From assembly GCA_947311845.1 (NCBI GenBank), contig CAMZMU010000040.1:55063360-55127359 (forward strand): a DNA stretch of 64,000 nucleotides. The letters run 5' to 3'. Of this stretch, positions 47,631 through 59,629 are shown piece by piece (position 1 is the first letter of the stretch; the number at the start of each line of letters is the position of its first letter). The position numbers were made by a program, and so were the translations under genes. The notes under the pieces are model-generated. The model was not told where the DNA came from. It saw only the letters and a program-made list of their open reading frames with translations, and ran no database searches. This DNA comes from Poa pratensis (Eukaryota > Streptophyta > Magnoliopsida > Poales > Poaceae).

Positions 47631-48923
47631 CGATTCAGGGACCGTGCATAAGGGACAGGTACCATCCCCTGGGCCAAATCGCTTGACCACCTCCACACCC
47701 GAAGGAGGCGGTCTCGCAACAACTGCCACGTAAAGATCTTAATCTTCAGTGGTATAGGGGCCTTCCACAAGTGGGAGGTCCACGGAAGCACGGGTCCTCT
47801 AAATAGGGCCCGTTAGGCAGAACCAACCGTAAAGCATTTCGAGGGCGAGAGGGTCCAAGAAACACTATCCGGGGCGTCCAACCAGTGCCCATTATGGGCC
47901 GCATCCGCCACCAAGAGCATTGGGTCAGAGCAGATAGCAAAGAGCTCTGGGAACTCATACCTAAGTGGTCTTTCACCAAGCCATGAGTCTAGCCAAAACA
48001 GGGTACTCCCTCCGTCGCCTACGGAGAAGGTAGCCCCAAGCCGGATCTCATGTTTGATGGCTTGAAGAGATCTCTAAAACTGAGACCCCTCCTTCCTCTC
48101 ACAGGCCATGAGGGACAACCACGTAGGTACTTGGCCTTCACTAGTTGAAGCCAAAGTCCCCCATCACCCCTCAGGATCCTCCAGACCCACTTCAACATTA
48201 GGGCCTCATTCATGCGACGAGAAGCCAAAATACCTATGCCCCCAACCTCCTTGGGGGCGCAAAGGTCCGCCCATTTCACCATATGATACTTTTGACGAAC
48301 GTTAGCCGCCTGCCAGAAGAAGCGGGACAGCTCTCTATCAAAGCTGCCATGTACTCCTTCCGGCAGTATATATAACCCCATCATTAACATGGGGAGACTA
48401 GATAGGCAGGAGTCAATGAGAGTAGTCTTGCTCCCCTTGGATGTAACCTCCCCTGCCACGGCGCAGCCTTCGTCTTGACCCGCTCAACTAGCGGGTCCAA
48501 ATCCTTTACAAGGATTCGAGTATCCCGGACCAGCTTTCCCAGATAAGTCACTGGGAATGTGGCCAACTTACAGTTAAGGTTGTCCGCGATCCGCTGTTGG
48601 TCCTCAGCCAAATAACCCAAGATCACGACCTCGCTTTTATCAAAGTTAATCTTGAGGCCCGACATGGCCTCAAAGCAGAGGAGAAGGAACTTGAGATTGA
48701 TGATGTCAAGTTCAGATCCCTCCACCATAATCATGGTGTCATCAGCATACTGAGATGCGTCACACCACCCCCTGGGACAAGGTGTCCAACCACACCAGAG
48801 ATGTGGCCAGAAGTCTTAGCTGTCTCTAAGACCTCTGCAAGGATGTCAACCGCAGAGTTGAAGAGCAAGGGGGAGATAGGATCCCCCTGTCTAACCCCAC
48901 AAGTCGGCCTAAAATAGGGACCC
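47631..48923 (-). mobile_element. LINE segment 2 (reverse transcriptase core to zf-RVT start)
   Basis: The minus strand begins with YFRPTCGVRQGDP, followed by the catalytic QYADD (about 48738–48749). It continues with LKINFDKSEV, the region beyond RT (48019–48459), and DGTCPLCTVPES, the first half of the zinc-binding domain, which is cut at GTCCC. Several frame changes interrupt it. Confidence 0.88.
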
Positions 48924-49211
48924 TGAAGGGCATGGCTCCCCCATGTGTGGTTTTGGTAATTAATGACAATCCCTATGGACTAATGGTTGCATTGAGTTGT
49001 ACTTGTAGTGTTTGTCCATAGACATGGTTGAACTCCATATGTTGGATTCAAGGTTGATGCCATGAATATATTGATATAATGAAGTATTTGGCATCAAGAT
49101 CATCGAGGTGTATGGATATATACTTGATATGATCAAGAAGAAGAGTATGTGATGAACAAGTTGGTATTCGAGGAGTTATCCGATGATTGGTCATATGTGA
49201 GTTGAGCATAT
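48924..49211 (+). mobile_element. Left piece of a long LTR interrupted by a Gypsy element
   Basis: This LTR starts TGAAGGGCATGGCTC and continues at 59630. Together the pieces give about 2.6 kb ending CCTTTCA at 61975. Flanking GACCC (48919–48923) and GATCC (61976–61980) form a 5-bp duplication with one mismatch. Removing the LTR and one copy joins the LINE reading NGK...GPYFRPTCG. It is the same family as the LTR at 1–1811. Confidence 0.75.
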
Positions 49212-50721
49212 TGATACGTCCATTTTGCATCACTATTTTATAGCATAATTTACTGTTATTCAATGATATATTTCATATTAAGAGGAGTTACTTATGTTAT
49301 TTTGTCTTATTTTGCATGTTTGATGATCATTGGATAATTAACTGCCGGAGTCAGATTTCAGCTGGAAAAAGCAACGTCAAGGCACTATATTTCTGGAGCA
49401 CTAAAAATATTTCCGAGAAGACAGATGTTCCTATTTTATCAGAAGATGGACTAAGCCAAAAGGGGAGGCTGAGATGGGCCAGGAGGGGCCCACACCACCC
49501 CTGGGCGCGGGGCCCACCTTGGCCGCGCCCTAGCCAGGTGTGGTGCCCCTGGCCCACCTCAGGCGCTCCCCCTTCGCGTACTTCATCCCCCAGAAACCCT
49601 AAGACACGGGGAGTCCGAGAGAAAATATTCCGCCGCCTCCACGAGGCGGAAACAACAGAGAGAGAAAAGCTCTCCGGCAGGGAGAAATCTGCCGGGGAAA
49701 TTCCTTCCCGGAGGGGGAGATCATCGCCATCCTCATCGTCATCGCGCTGGACTTCATCGGGATCATCATCATCATCATCTCCACCGCCATCACCACCATC
49801 ACCGCTGCACCATCTCGTTCCGCTGTAACATCTAGGGCTATACTTTGTTTAGTTCATAGGGGAAACTCTCCCGGTGTTAATTACTCCTTGTGGTTGATGC
49901 TATTGAGTTTTATCGGTGAATTAAAGTATATGTTCAGATCGTTATCCATCATTATATCACCTCTGATCATGATCCATATGATGTCTCGTGAGTAGTTCGA
50001 TTAGTTCTTGAGGACATGGGAGAAGTCACGCTGTTAGTAGTGGAATTATGTTGAGTAATATTTAATGGTTTGATATTTAAGTTGTGGTGCTATTCTTCTA
50101 GTGGTGTCGTGTGAACGTCGACTACATGACACTTCACCTTTATGGGCCTAGAGGAGTGCATTGTGTATTTGGTTGCTAATTGTGGGGTTGCCGGAGTGAC
50201 AGAAACCTAAACCCCCGTTAGTATACCGGTGCACAAGGGAGCGTAGGATCTCAGAGTTTAAGGCTGTGGTTAGATTTATCTTAATTACTTTCTTGTAACT
50301 GCGGATGCTTGCAAGAGGTATAATCACAAGTATGTATTAGTCCAAGTAAGGGCGGTGCATTAGCATAGGTTCACCCACACAACACTTATCAAAACAATGA
50401 AGATTAATCAACTATGTGAAGCGAAAGCACTTGACTAGAATCCCGTGTGTCCTCAAGAACATTTTGTCATCATAAGTAAACCAACCGGCTTGTCCTTTGC
50501 TCTAAAAAGGATTGGGCCACTCGCTGCAATTATTATTACTGTCTTTTACTTACTGCATTTTATTTACCTGCTATATCAAAAACCCCTAAAAACTTGTCTG
50601 CTAGCATTTACAGTGAAACCTTTACCGAAACTCCTTGTCAGCACCTTCTGCTCCTCGTTGGGTTCGACACTCTTATTTATCGAAAGTACTACGATACACC
50701 CCCTATACTTGTGGGTCATCA
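49212..50721 (+). repeat. 5' LTR of the young Gypsy element
   Basis: 1510 bp. A 54-nt nested hairpin lies at 49490–49543 (outer arms CCACACC/GGTGTGG, inner arms GGGCGCGG/CCGCGCCC). Confidence 0.93.
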
Positions 50722-50731
50722 AGACTATTTT

Positions 50732-50748
50732 CTGGCGCCGTTGCCGGG
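50732..50748 (+). promoter_or_regulatory. tRNA-Asp primer-binding site
   Basis: TGGCGCCGTTGCCGGGG lies ten bases after the LTR end and is complementary to the plant tRNA-Asp 3' end. Position and sequence match the other Athila-like element. Confidence 0.88.
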
Positions 50749-50836
50749 GAGTGAAGCGCTATTGGTGAGTGGAATTGGTAAGGGAAACTTTTACTGTAGG
50801 TGCTATTTTTATTTCTGCTTGCTACTTTATTTTATC

Positions 50837-52700
50837 ATGGAGAGATCTCCATTTGAATCCCTGTTTGGAAATACTACTACCACTGCTACGGTAGTAGAAG
50901 AGGAACCACCTGATCAAGTAATTCCATTTAAAATACCTATGAAAATTGTTGAACGAGTTACGAATAACCGCTATGCAGGAGATGGAACTGTCCCTCCTGG
51001 GGATCATTTGCTATTTATTCATGAATTATGCGAGTTGTTCAAGTGTGCAGGTATTTCAATGGAAGAGGTCAAGAAGAAATTGTTTTCTATATCGTTGACT
51101 GGTAAAGCTGCAAAATGGTATAGGATGCTGAAAAATGGGCGTTCTATTGGCTGGGAGGAGATTGTGCCTCTCTTTTATTCTAAATTTTATCCTCCTAGTG
51201 AAATTCATCAAGATCGGAATCATATATATAATTTTTGGCCTCATGATGGAGAAAGTATTGCCCAAGCGTGGGGGAGATTGAAATCATTAATGCTCAAATG
51301 CCCCATTCATGAGCTTCCTGGTAATGTTGTTATTGATAACTTCTATGCAAGGCTTTCTCTTCAAGATAAAACTCTATTGGATACCTCTTGTGCTGGATCA
51401 TTTACGCGTAATAAAGAGGAAGTTAAATGGGACCTTCTTGATCGGATTGAGGAAAATACTGAAGGATGGGAGAACGACAAAGGTAGAGAATCAGGTATAA
51501 AGTATGATTACGAATGCATTAAAACTTTTATGAATACTGATAATTTTCGTAATCTCTATGATATGTATGGTCTTGATTCTCAAGTTATTGCAAACTGTTA
51601 CAAGGCTTTTGCCTCTTATCTTGATGTTCCTAAAGAAAGTTGCAATAAGTATCATTTGCCTTACAAAGATAATACTAATTCTGCCAATATTAAAAACATT
51701 GAAGTTCATACAGTTGATCGTATCTTGCCAGAACCTTATATTGAGAAACCACCTTTTCCTGTTAAAATTAGGGAACATTCTATCATAGCTAGTGTGGTTA
51801 ATAAAAGTGCAAAGAAAGCTTTAGAACCTGCTGAACAAATAGCGGTTGAACCCACAATAGCAATAGTAAAGGATTTGGTAACTGAAAATGTAGAAGGAGG
51901 ACATATTATCTTTTGTGAAGATGCCTCTAATATTGTTTCACATCCCAGTAGAGCTAGGAAAACAAGTGTTCCTGTGCTTTCAGTCAAAATAGGAGAACAT
52001 TGCTATTATGGTTTATGTGATATTGGTGCAAGTTCTAGTGCTATTCCTTTTGATCTTTATAAAGAAATTATGCATGAAATTGGTCCTTGCGAACTTGAGG
52101 AGATTGATGTGGTTATTCAGCTTGCTAATAGAGAAACTATCTCCCAATTGGTATTGTGAGAGATGTTGAAGTTTTATGTGGTAAGACTAAATACCCTGCT
52201 GATTTTCTAGTACTTGGTTCTGTTGCTAGTAAAGCTTGTCCCATTATTTTTGGTAGGCCTTTCTTGAATACATGTGGTGCATTATAGATTGTAAGAAAGA
52301 GAAAATTTACACTAAATTTAATGGAGAATCTTATGAGTTTAATTTCTCTAAGTTTGGTAAACAACTTTATGAAACTGAATTACCTAATGAGATCAAGAAC
52401 AACTTGCTTCTATTGCTGTTGCTCCTAACAATGCCTTGCAGCAATTCATGGAGGAACACGAAAGTGAAGTATTTATGGAGGAGAGGAATGAGATTGACAA
52501 TGCCTTTCTTCGTCAACCACCAATACTTAAGCATAATTTGCCTGTGGAAGATTTGGGTACCTCAGCGCCTCCTAAGGAAGATCCTGTCTTCGATTTAAAA
52601 CCGTTACCTGATAATCTTAAGTATGTTTATCTTGATGAAAGGAAAGTATATCCTGTTATTATTAGTTCTAAACTTTCAGGTAATGAAGAAGCAAGGTATT
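50837..52700 (+). CDS. Gag and aspartic protease region of the young Gypsy element
   Basis: The start MERSPFESLF follows the primer site by about 90 bases. The gag domain spans roughly residues 50–200 (FIHELCELFK, KAAKWYRML, FYPPSEIHQ, QAWGRLKSLMLKCP). The protease motif YGLCDIGASSSAIP lies at about 52010–52050 and IIFGRPFLNT near 52244–52270. The open frame stops at 52159. Homologous coding continues in other frames with breaks near 52145, 52283, 52395 and 52697. No CCHC knuckle is visible. Confidence 0.85.
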
Positions 52701-52728
52701 AGAAGTACTAAAGAAACATCGAGGAGCT

Positions 52729-53712
52729 ATGGGATACACTTTGGATGATTTAAAGGGGATTTCTCCTACTATATGTCAACATGCCATCAACATTGAACCC
52801 GATGCAAAACCTGTTGTTGAGCATCAGCGTCGCTTGATCCCTAAGATGAAAGAAGTGGTAAGAAATGAGGTATTAAAACTTCTTGATGCTGGTATAATTT
52901 ATCCTATTGCTGATAGTAGATGGGTAAGTCCTGTGCATTGTGTCCCTAAGAAAGGAGGAGTTACTGTTGTACCAAATGAAAATGATGAACTTATTCCTCA
53001 AAGAGTAGTAGTTGGATATAGGATGTGCATTGATTTTAGAAAGGTCAATAAAGTAACTAAGAAAGATCATTATCCTTTGCCTTTTATTGATCAAATGTTA
53101 GAAAGGTTGTCTAAGAAAACCCATTTTTGTTTCCTTGATGGTTATTCTGGATTCTCACAAATTGCTGTTAAAGCACAAGATCAAGAGAAAACTACTTTTA
53201 CTTGTCCTTATGGAACTTATGCTTATAGACGTATGCCTTTTGGTTTGTGTAATGCTCCTGCTACGTTCCAAAGATGCATGTCTGCTATTTTTCATGGTTT
53301 TTGTGAAGAAATTGTGGAAGTATTCATGGACGATTTTTCCGTCTACGGAACTTCCTTTGATAATTGCTTGCACAATCTTGATAAAGTTTTGCAGAGATGT
53401 GAGGAGACAAATCTTGTTCTTAATTGGGAGAAATGTCATTTCATGGTTAATGAAGGAATTGTCCTAGGGCACAAAATTTCTGAAAGAGGTATTGAAGTGG
53501 ACAGAGCTAAAGTTGAAGCAATCGAGAAAATGCCCTGTCCAAGGGATGTGAAAGGTATCCGTAGTATTCTCGGTCATGCCGGTTTTTATAGGAGGTTTAT
53601 TAAAGATTTCTCTAAAATTTCAAAACCCCTCACTAATCTTCTTCAAAAAGATGTACCTTTTGTTTTTGATGATGATTGCAAGGAAGCTTTTGAAACTCTA
53701 AAAAAGCTTTAA
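52729..53712 (+). CDS. Reverse transcriptase of the young Gypsy element
   Basis: A 327-residue open stretch contains all the palm and finger blocks: SPVHCVPKKGG, YRMCIDFRKVN, FLDGYSGF, RMPFGLCNAPATFQRCM and the catalytic FMDD (about 53323–53334). GHKISERGI and HAGFYRRFI follow. The frame breaks in an A run near 53700, just before RNase H. In an intact element this is one polyprotein with gag and protease. Confidence 0.9.
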   Translation: MGYTLDDLKGISPTICQHAINIEPDAKPVVEHQRRLIPKMKEVVRNEVLKLLDAGIIYPIADSRWVSPVHCVPKKGGVTVVPNENDELIPQRVVVGYRMCIDFRKVNKVTKKDHYPLPFIDQMLERLSKKTHFCFLDGYSGFSQIAVKAQDQEKTTFTCPYGTYAYRRMPFGLCNAPATFQRCMSAIFHGFCEEIVEVFMDDFSVYGTSFDNCLHNLDKVLQRCEETNLVLNWEKCHFMVNEGIVLGHKISERGIEVDRAKVEAIEKMPCPRDVKGIRSILGHAGFYRRFIKDFSKISKPLTNLLQKDVPFVFDDDCKEAFETLKKL

Positions 53713-53762
53713 TCACAGCTCCTGTTGTTCAACCTCCTGATTGGACTTTACCTTTTGAAATA

Positions 53763-55470
53763 ATGTGTGATGCTAGTGATTTTGCTGTAGGAGCTGTTCT
53801 TGGACAGCGGGTAGACAAGAAGTTAAATGTTATTCATTATGCTAGTAAAACACTTGATGCCGCTCAAAAGAATTATGCTACTACTGAAAAGGAATTTTTA
53901 GCAGTTGTTTTTGCTTGTGATAAATTTAGACCTTATATTGTTGATTCAAAAGTTACTATTCACACTGATCATGCTGCTATTAGATACCTTATGGAAAAGA
54001 AAGATGCTAAGCCTAGGCTCATAAGATGGGTACTTTACTGCAAGAATTTGATTTACATATTAGATAGGAAAGGTGCTGAAAATCCTGTTGCTGATAATTT
54101 GTCTAGATTAGAAAACATTTCAGATGATCCTATACCTGTTAATGATAGTTTTCCAAATGAACAATTGGCTGCGATAAAGGTAAGCTCACGCGAAAGTCCT
54201 TGGTATGCTGATTATGCTAATTTTATTGTTGCCAAGTATTTGCCTCCGACCTTTACAGCTCAGCAAAGAAGAAAGTTCTTTTATGATTTGAGGCATTATT
54301 TTTGGGATGACCCACATTTGTATAAAGAAGGAGTAGATGGCATTATGCGAAGATGTGTTCCTGAGTATGAACAGAAAGAAATATTGAGCAAATGCCATGG
54401 AAGTGCTTATGGAGGACATCACGCTGGAGATAGAACTGCGCAAAAGGTTCTACAATCAGGTTTTTATTGGCCTACCCTTTTTAGAGATGCTAGAAAATTT
54501 GTTTTATCATGTGATGAATGTCAAAGAGTAGGTAACATTAGTAGACGTAATGAAATGCCTATGAATTATTCTCTTGTTATTGAACCTTTCGACTGTTGGG
54601 GATTTGACTTTATGGGTCCTTTTCCTTCCTCAAATGGTTATACTCATATACTTGTTGCTGTTGATTATGTTACTAAATGGGTAGAAGCTATACCAACTTC
54701 TAGTGCTGATGGTGAGACATCATTAAAAATGCTTAAAGATATTATCTTCCCTAGGTTTGGTGTGCCTAGATATCTCATGACTGATGGGGTTCTCATTTTA
54801 TTCATGGTGCTTTTAGAAAAACTCTAGCTAAGTATGATGTTAATCATAGAATTGCTTCACCATATCATCCCCAAACAAGTGGTCAAGTAGAATTGTCAAA
54901 TAGAGAGATTAAGTCTATTTTGCAAAAGACTGTTAATAAATCTAGAAAAAATCTAAAAAGCTTAACGATGCTTTGTGGGCTTATAGAACTGCTTATAAAA
55001 ATCCTATGGGAATGTCTCCTTACAAAATGGTTTATGGAAAAGCTTGTCATTTGCCTTAGAATTAGAACATAAAGCCTATTGGGCGGTGAAAGAACTTAAT
55101 AGAGACTTTAAACTTGCCGGTAAAAAGAGATTGCTTAATTTGAATTCTTTAGATGAATGGAGAAATGCAGCTTATGAAAATGCTAGGCTCTTTAAAGAGA
55201 AAGTTAAGCAATGGCATGATAGAAGAATTCTTAAGAGAGAATTTAACGTAGGTGAAAAAGTTTTATTGTATAGGTCTCGTCTCAGATTTTTTGCAGGAAA
55301 ATTACTTTCAAAATGGGAAGGACCTTATATCATGAGGAGGTCTATCGCTCAGGTGCGATTAAAATCAATTCACTAGATGGGGACAGACCACAAGTGGTTA
55401 ATGGTCAAAGACTCAAGCATTACATTTCTGGAGATTCTTATAATGAAGATGTTGATTTATCAAAGTGGTA
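53763..55470 (+). CDS. RNase H and integrase of the young Gypsy element
   Basis: RNase H starts at [14 protein letters not shown], with [11 protein letters not shown] and [10 protein letters not shown] following. The integrase zinc-binding HHCC domain is visible ([12 protein letters not shown] ... CDECQRVG), then the core start [10 protein letters not shown]. The frame breaks near 54787 in a G run. Later core and C-terminal parts follow in shifting frames (breaks near 54950, 55055 and 55340) to a stop near 55470. The pieces are collinear with no missing domain. Confidence 0.88.
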
Positions 55471-55646
55471 ACTCCAGAGGATTTTATAAAAAGTCAAATT
55501 CAGACAACTGCAAAAGCTGATTTGGAATAGGTAACAGTTTCGGTAAGAAAAAGTTCGCGATTTACTTTTCAACTAAATATTTGTTGTTTTTACATAATAT
55601 GGAAAATTATGAGTCGGAAAAGGGTAGGAAACGGTGCCCGAGGGCA

Positions 55647-55700
55647 CCACACCACCCCTGGGCGCGGGCCCCACCCTGGCCGCGCCGTGGGTGCGTGTGG
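55647..55700 (+). repeat. Internal copy of the LTR hairpin
   Basis: 54 nt, the same length as the LTR hairpin, with 46 of 54 positions identical by eye and both stems kept (CCACAC/GTGTGG and GGCGCGG/CCGCGCC). It lies between integrase and post-pol ORF. Confidence 0.8.
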
Positions 55701-55766
55701 GCACCTCGGAGCCCGTCTCCGACCCCGTTTCGTCCTGTACCTTCCTTTTGTCGTAAAACTTTTTGC

Positions 55767-55773
55767 TATATAA
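55767..55773 (+). promoter_or_regulatory. TATA box upstream of the post-pol ORF
   Basis: TATATAA lies about 94 bp before the ATG at 55867 and about 70 bp after the hairpin. It may drive a separate message for the post-pol ORF; this is inference. Confidence 0.45.
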
Positions 55774-55866
55774 TCACCCGGATCTCCCGAGGTCCGTATA
55801 TCGTGTTTTCGTCGAGTTTTGTTTCGAGCTGTTTTCTGCCAGGAACTATTTCGGATTTAGAGCGCC

Positions 55867-56399
55867 ATGGTCTTCTCCAACGACAACGAGAGCAAGGAGG
55901 CGTGGAGGACATCATGGACCAGAGGATCGAGGAGGAGGTCAAGAGCGAAACCGATGATGAAGTAGAGGAAGACTCAACTCCACGTCCTCGCGCTACTATT
56001 GCAAGCATCGGGGTGACTGCCAACCCTTTCAATCCTGTGAAGAACCTGAACATGGGTGGTGAGGCATCGCGTCATGCCTTTGCACCCAAGACACTCGCCT
56101 CAAACTCCAGTAACCCTTTCCATACCCTCATCCATAAGTATCAATTTGAGAGAGTTCCGGAGATGGAGTTGCCTACTTGTTGGGATATAGATCGATCTAA
56201 CAATGCAGGAAAAGAAAGCCCTAAGTCCAGTGAGAAGTGGGGAAACAATTCCAAGAGCTGGGATTCACCTTCTGACCAGTTCATGAACCGCATCGAACAC
56301 AATTCGGAGATGATCCGCATCCTCACATACAAGATAGATGAATTGAAGGATTTGGTCGAGAAGCTCATTAGGGAGTCGCCACCAAGAGATCAAGCCTAA
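55867..56399 (+). CDS. Post-pol ORF of the young Gypsy element
   Basis: From MVFSNDNESKEA the protein continues in a second frame after a one-base break near 55903 (EDIMDQRIEEEVKSE...), giving about 177 residues. It is acidic, has a proline-rich linker, and ends with a leucine-spaced, probably coiled-coil segment (IRILTYKIDELKDLVEKLI). No signal peptide or membrane segment is seen. The function is unknown. Confidence 0.65.
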
Positions 56400-58101
56400 A
56401 TCGTCAAGGGGTAATGGCACTCCCTTGGCTTGTTCCAAGCTTGGGGGAGTGCCCAGTATCATCTTTATCCTTTCGTTTTTATAATTTCGTGGTCATATCA
56501 TGAGTAGAGAAGTTATCTTATAAGATGGTTTGCGATGTGGAGTGTCAATCCTTTAGTTATCCATGTATCCGTTGGTTTGAGTGTGTCTTTGTTCAGAATA
56601 TTAATGAGAAGTTCCACCTTTACTTTCGGTACATTTTATTTTAGCCTGCAATCTTCTTTATGTGCTGATCTTGCCATTAGTATTGACGCCACTTTTGGGT
56701 ACATTAAGTAAATTATATTAGTTGTGGCAAACTTAGTATTGGTCATTAGCAACAATACCATGAAAACTTAAGTAGAAGGAGGGAATTACATGCAAAAATA
56801 TTATCCCTTTATCTTTCTTTCTTGCTAGCCAATAAGATTAGTATTCTTTGAGTTAAAACATTTGTGCTTACAGGGAAGATAGCATGGTTGCTTCTATTAC
56901 ATATATATTTGTGTGTATCCCCCAACTTTTATGCTTGCACATGACCTTGCTAGCCTTAACCACCGTACTGAGAGGGAATGCTTCTCGTGCATCCAAATCC
57001 TTGAGCCAAACCCATGCCATTTGTGTCCACCATAACTACCTATATGTGGTATTTCTTTGCCACTCCAAGTAAATTTTTCATGTGCTACCTTTAAATTATT
57101 CAAAATGTTATTATTCCCTTTTGTGTCAATGTTTACTAGCTCATGAGGAAGTAGTGTGGTTATCCTTTATTCTACTTGTCAAACAGACTTTACACCTGGA
57201 CTAGTGGCATATACATCCGCTTATCCAATAACTTGCAAAAAGAGCTGGCAACGGGATGCCCAGTCCCAATTAATTACAACTTTAACGCTTAATTCTCTTC
57301 ACACTTTTGCCCTGAATTATCAGTAAGCATTGACAAACAGTGAAATATCTGCGTGTGTAAACCAAAGAGAAAGAGGGATGATCTGCCTTGCTGGTAGAAA
57401 TAACGTCCTTCATGGGAGCCGCTCTTAAAAGTCTGTTTGACAGGGAGAATACTGTTTTCACCCGCTACCATTCGTTGACAATTAACAAACACCTCTCAAA
57501 ACTTAATTTTTGCTCTCTATATGATTTCAAAAACTTAAAAGCTCTAGCACATGACTTAATCCCTGCTTCCCTCTGCGAAGGGCCTTTCTTTTACTTTTCA
57601 TGTTGAGTCAGTACACCTATTTCCTTCTTCCTTGAGCAAGCATTTGAGTTGTTGTGATTCAACCATATATATCATTAATATTGTCAATCATGTCTTTATC
57701 CTTCTTGTCTTAGCACAAAGACTTTTGCCTCTAAGAATATAGCTTTGCAAGTTATCAATGACTGTAAAGAAGGTGTGATAATTGAGTGTGGAAGTTCTGC
57801 AATATAAGCTCTAATATAAAGACTCCTTTCGAAAGATAAGTATTGATTGCTTATTGTTCTATGACCAAGAATGAAGTGTGCCATTACTAATCTATAATTT
57901 CCTTCGTGTATTTTTATTGTGGTTGTTTCACTACTCATGTTCAAGTTAGGTTATATGAAGAGTAGTTGCTGTTTAAAATGAGTGTGTTGTTTAGTAATTA
58001 CTGATGCTTCTTGTCCGTATTCTTTATTATCGACGCTTCACTCCATAAACTTTTGTTCTAGTTTACTGAGCTCAGCTTTCGCTTGGGGACAAGCGAGGTC
58101 T
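56400..58101 (+). other. Non-coding spacer before the 3' LTR
   Basis: 1.7 kb of AT-rich sequence without a convincing frame, as in other Athila-like elements. Confidence 0.6.
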
Positions 58102-58115
58102 AAGCTTGGGGGGGT
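58102..58115 (+). promoter_or_regulatory. Polypurine tract of the young Gypsy element
   Basis: AAGCTTGGGGGGGT immediately precedes the 3' LTR and matches the tract of the other Athila-like element. Confidence 0.75.
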
Positions 58116-59624
58116 TGATACGTCCATTTTGCATCACTATTTTATAGCATAATTTACTGTTATTCAATGATATATTTCATATTAAGAGGAGTTACTTATG
58201 TTATTTTGTCTTATTTTGCATGTTTGATGATCATTGGATAATTAACTGCCGGAGTCAGATTTCAGCTGGAAAAAGCACGTCAAGGCACTATATTTCTGGA
58301 GCACTAAAAATATTTCCGAGAAGACAGATGTTCCTATTTTATCAGAAGATGGACTAAGCCAAAAGGGGAGGCTGAGATGGGCCAGGAGGGGCCCACACCA
58401 CCCCTGGGCGCGGGGCCCACCTTGGCCGCGCCCTAGCCAGGTGTGGTGCCCCTGGCCCACCTCAGGCGCTCCCCCTTCGCGTACTTCATCCCCCAGAAAC
58501 CCTAAGACACGGGGAGTCCGAGAGAAAATATTCCGCCGCCTCCACGAGGCGGAAACAACAGAGAGAGAAAAAGCTCTCCGGCAGGGAGAAATCTGCCGGG
58601 GAAATTCCTTCCCGGAGGGGGAGATCATCGCCATCCTCATCGTCATCGCGCTGGACTTCATCGGGATCATCATCATCATCATCTCCACCGCCATCACCAC
58701 CATCACCGCTGCACCATCTCGTTCCGCTGTAACATCTAGGGCTATACTTTGTTTAGTTCATAGGGGAAACTCTCCCGGTGTTAATTACTCCTTGTGGTTG
58801 ATGCTATTGAGTTTTATCGGTGAATTAAAGTATATGTTCAGATGTTATCCATCATTATATCACCTCTGATCATGATCCATATGATGTCTCGTGAGTAGTT
58901 CGATTAGTTCTTGAGGACATGGGAGAAGTCACGCTGTTAGTAGTGGAATTATGTTGAGTAATATTTAATGGTTTGATATTTAAGTTGTGGTGCTATTCTT
59001 CTAGTGGTGTCGTGTGAACGTCGACTACATGACACTTCACCTTTATGGGCCTAGAGGAGTGCATTGTGTATTTGGTTGCTAATTGTGGGGTTGCCGGAGT
59101 GACAGAAACCTAAACCCCCGTTAGTATACCGGTGCACAAGGGAGCGTAGGATCTCAGAGTTTAAGGCTGTGGTTAGATTTATCTTAATTACTTTCTTGTA
59201 ACTGCGGATGCTTGCAAGAGGTATAATCACAAGTATGTATTAGTCCAAGTAAGGGCGGTGCATTAGCATAGGTTCACCCACACAACACTTATCAAAACAA
59301 TGAAGATTAATCAACTATGTGAAGCGAAAGCACTTGACTAGAATCCCGTGTGTCCTCAAGAACATTTTGTCATCATAAGTAAACCAACCGGCTTGTCCTT
59401 TGCTCTAAAAAGGATTGGGCCACTCGCTGCAATTATTATTACTGTCTTTTACTTACTGCATTTTATTTACCTGCTATATCAAAAACCCCTAAAAACTTGT
59501 CTGCTAGCATTTACAGTGAAACCTTTACCGAAACTCCTTGTCAGCACCTTCTGCTCCTCGTTGGGTTCGACACTCTTATTTATCGAAAGTACTACGATAC
59601 ACCCCCTATACTTGTGGGTCATCA
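58116..59624 (+). repeat. 3' LTR of the young Gypsy element
   Basis: 1509 bp. It is identical to the 5' LTR except for three single-base indels: in GCAACG/GCACG, in the A run before GCTCTCC, and in ATCGTT/ATGTT. Hairpin copy at 58393–58446. Confidence 0.93.
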
Positions 59625-59629
59625 CATAT

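Larger units (their letters stand above)
49212..59624 (+). mobile_element. Young full-length Athila-like Gypsy retrotransposon, TSD CATAT
   Basis: 10.4 kb, with LTRs 49212–50721 and 58116–59624 (TGATACG...GTCATCA), flanked by CATAT at 49207–49211 and 59625–59629. Order: tRNA-Asp primer site, gag, protease, reverse transcriptase, RNase H, integrase, post-pol ORF, long spacer, purine tract. I see no substitution between the LTRs, only three one-base indels, so it inserted very recently. The pol frame nevertheless breaks about ten times, each by one base and mostly at a homopolymer. Confidence 0.95.
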
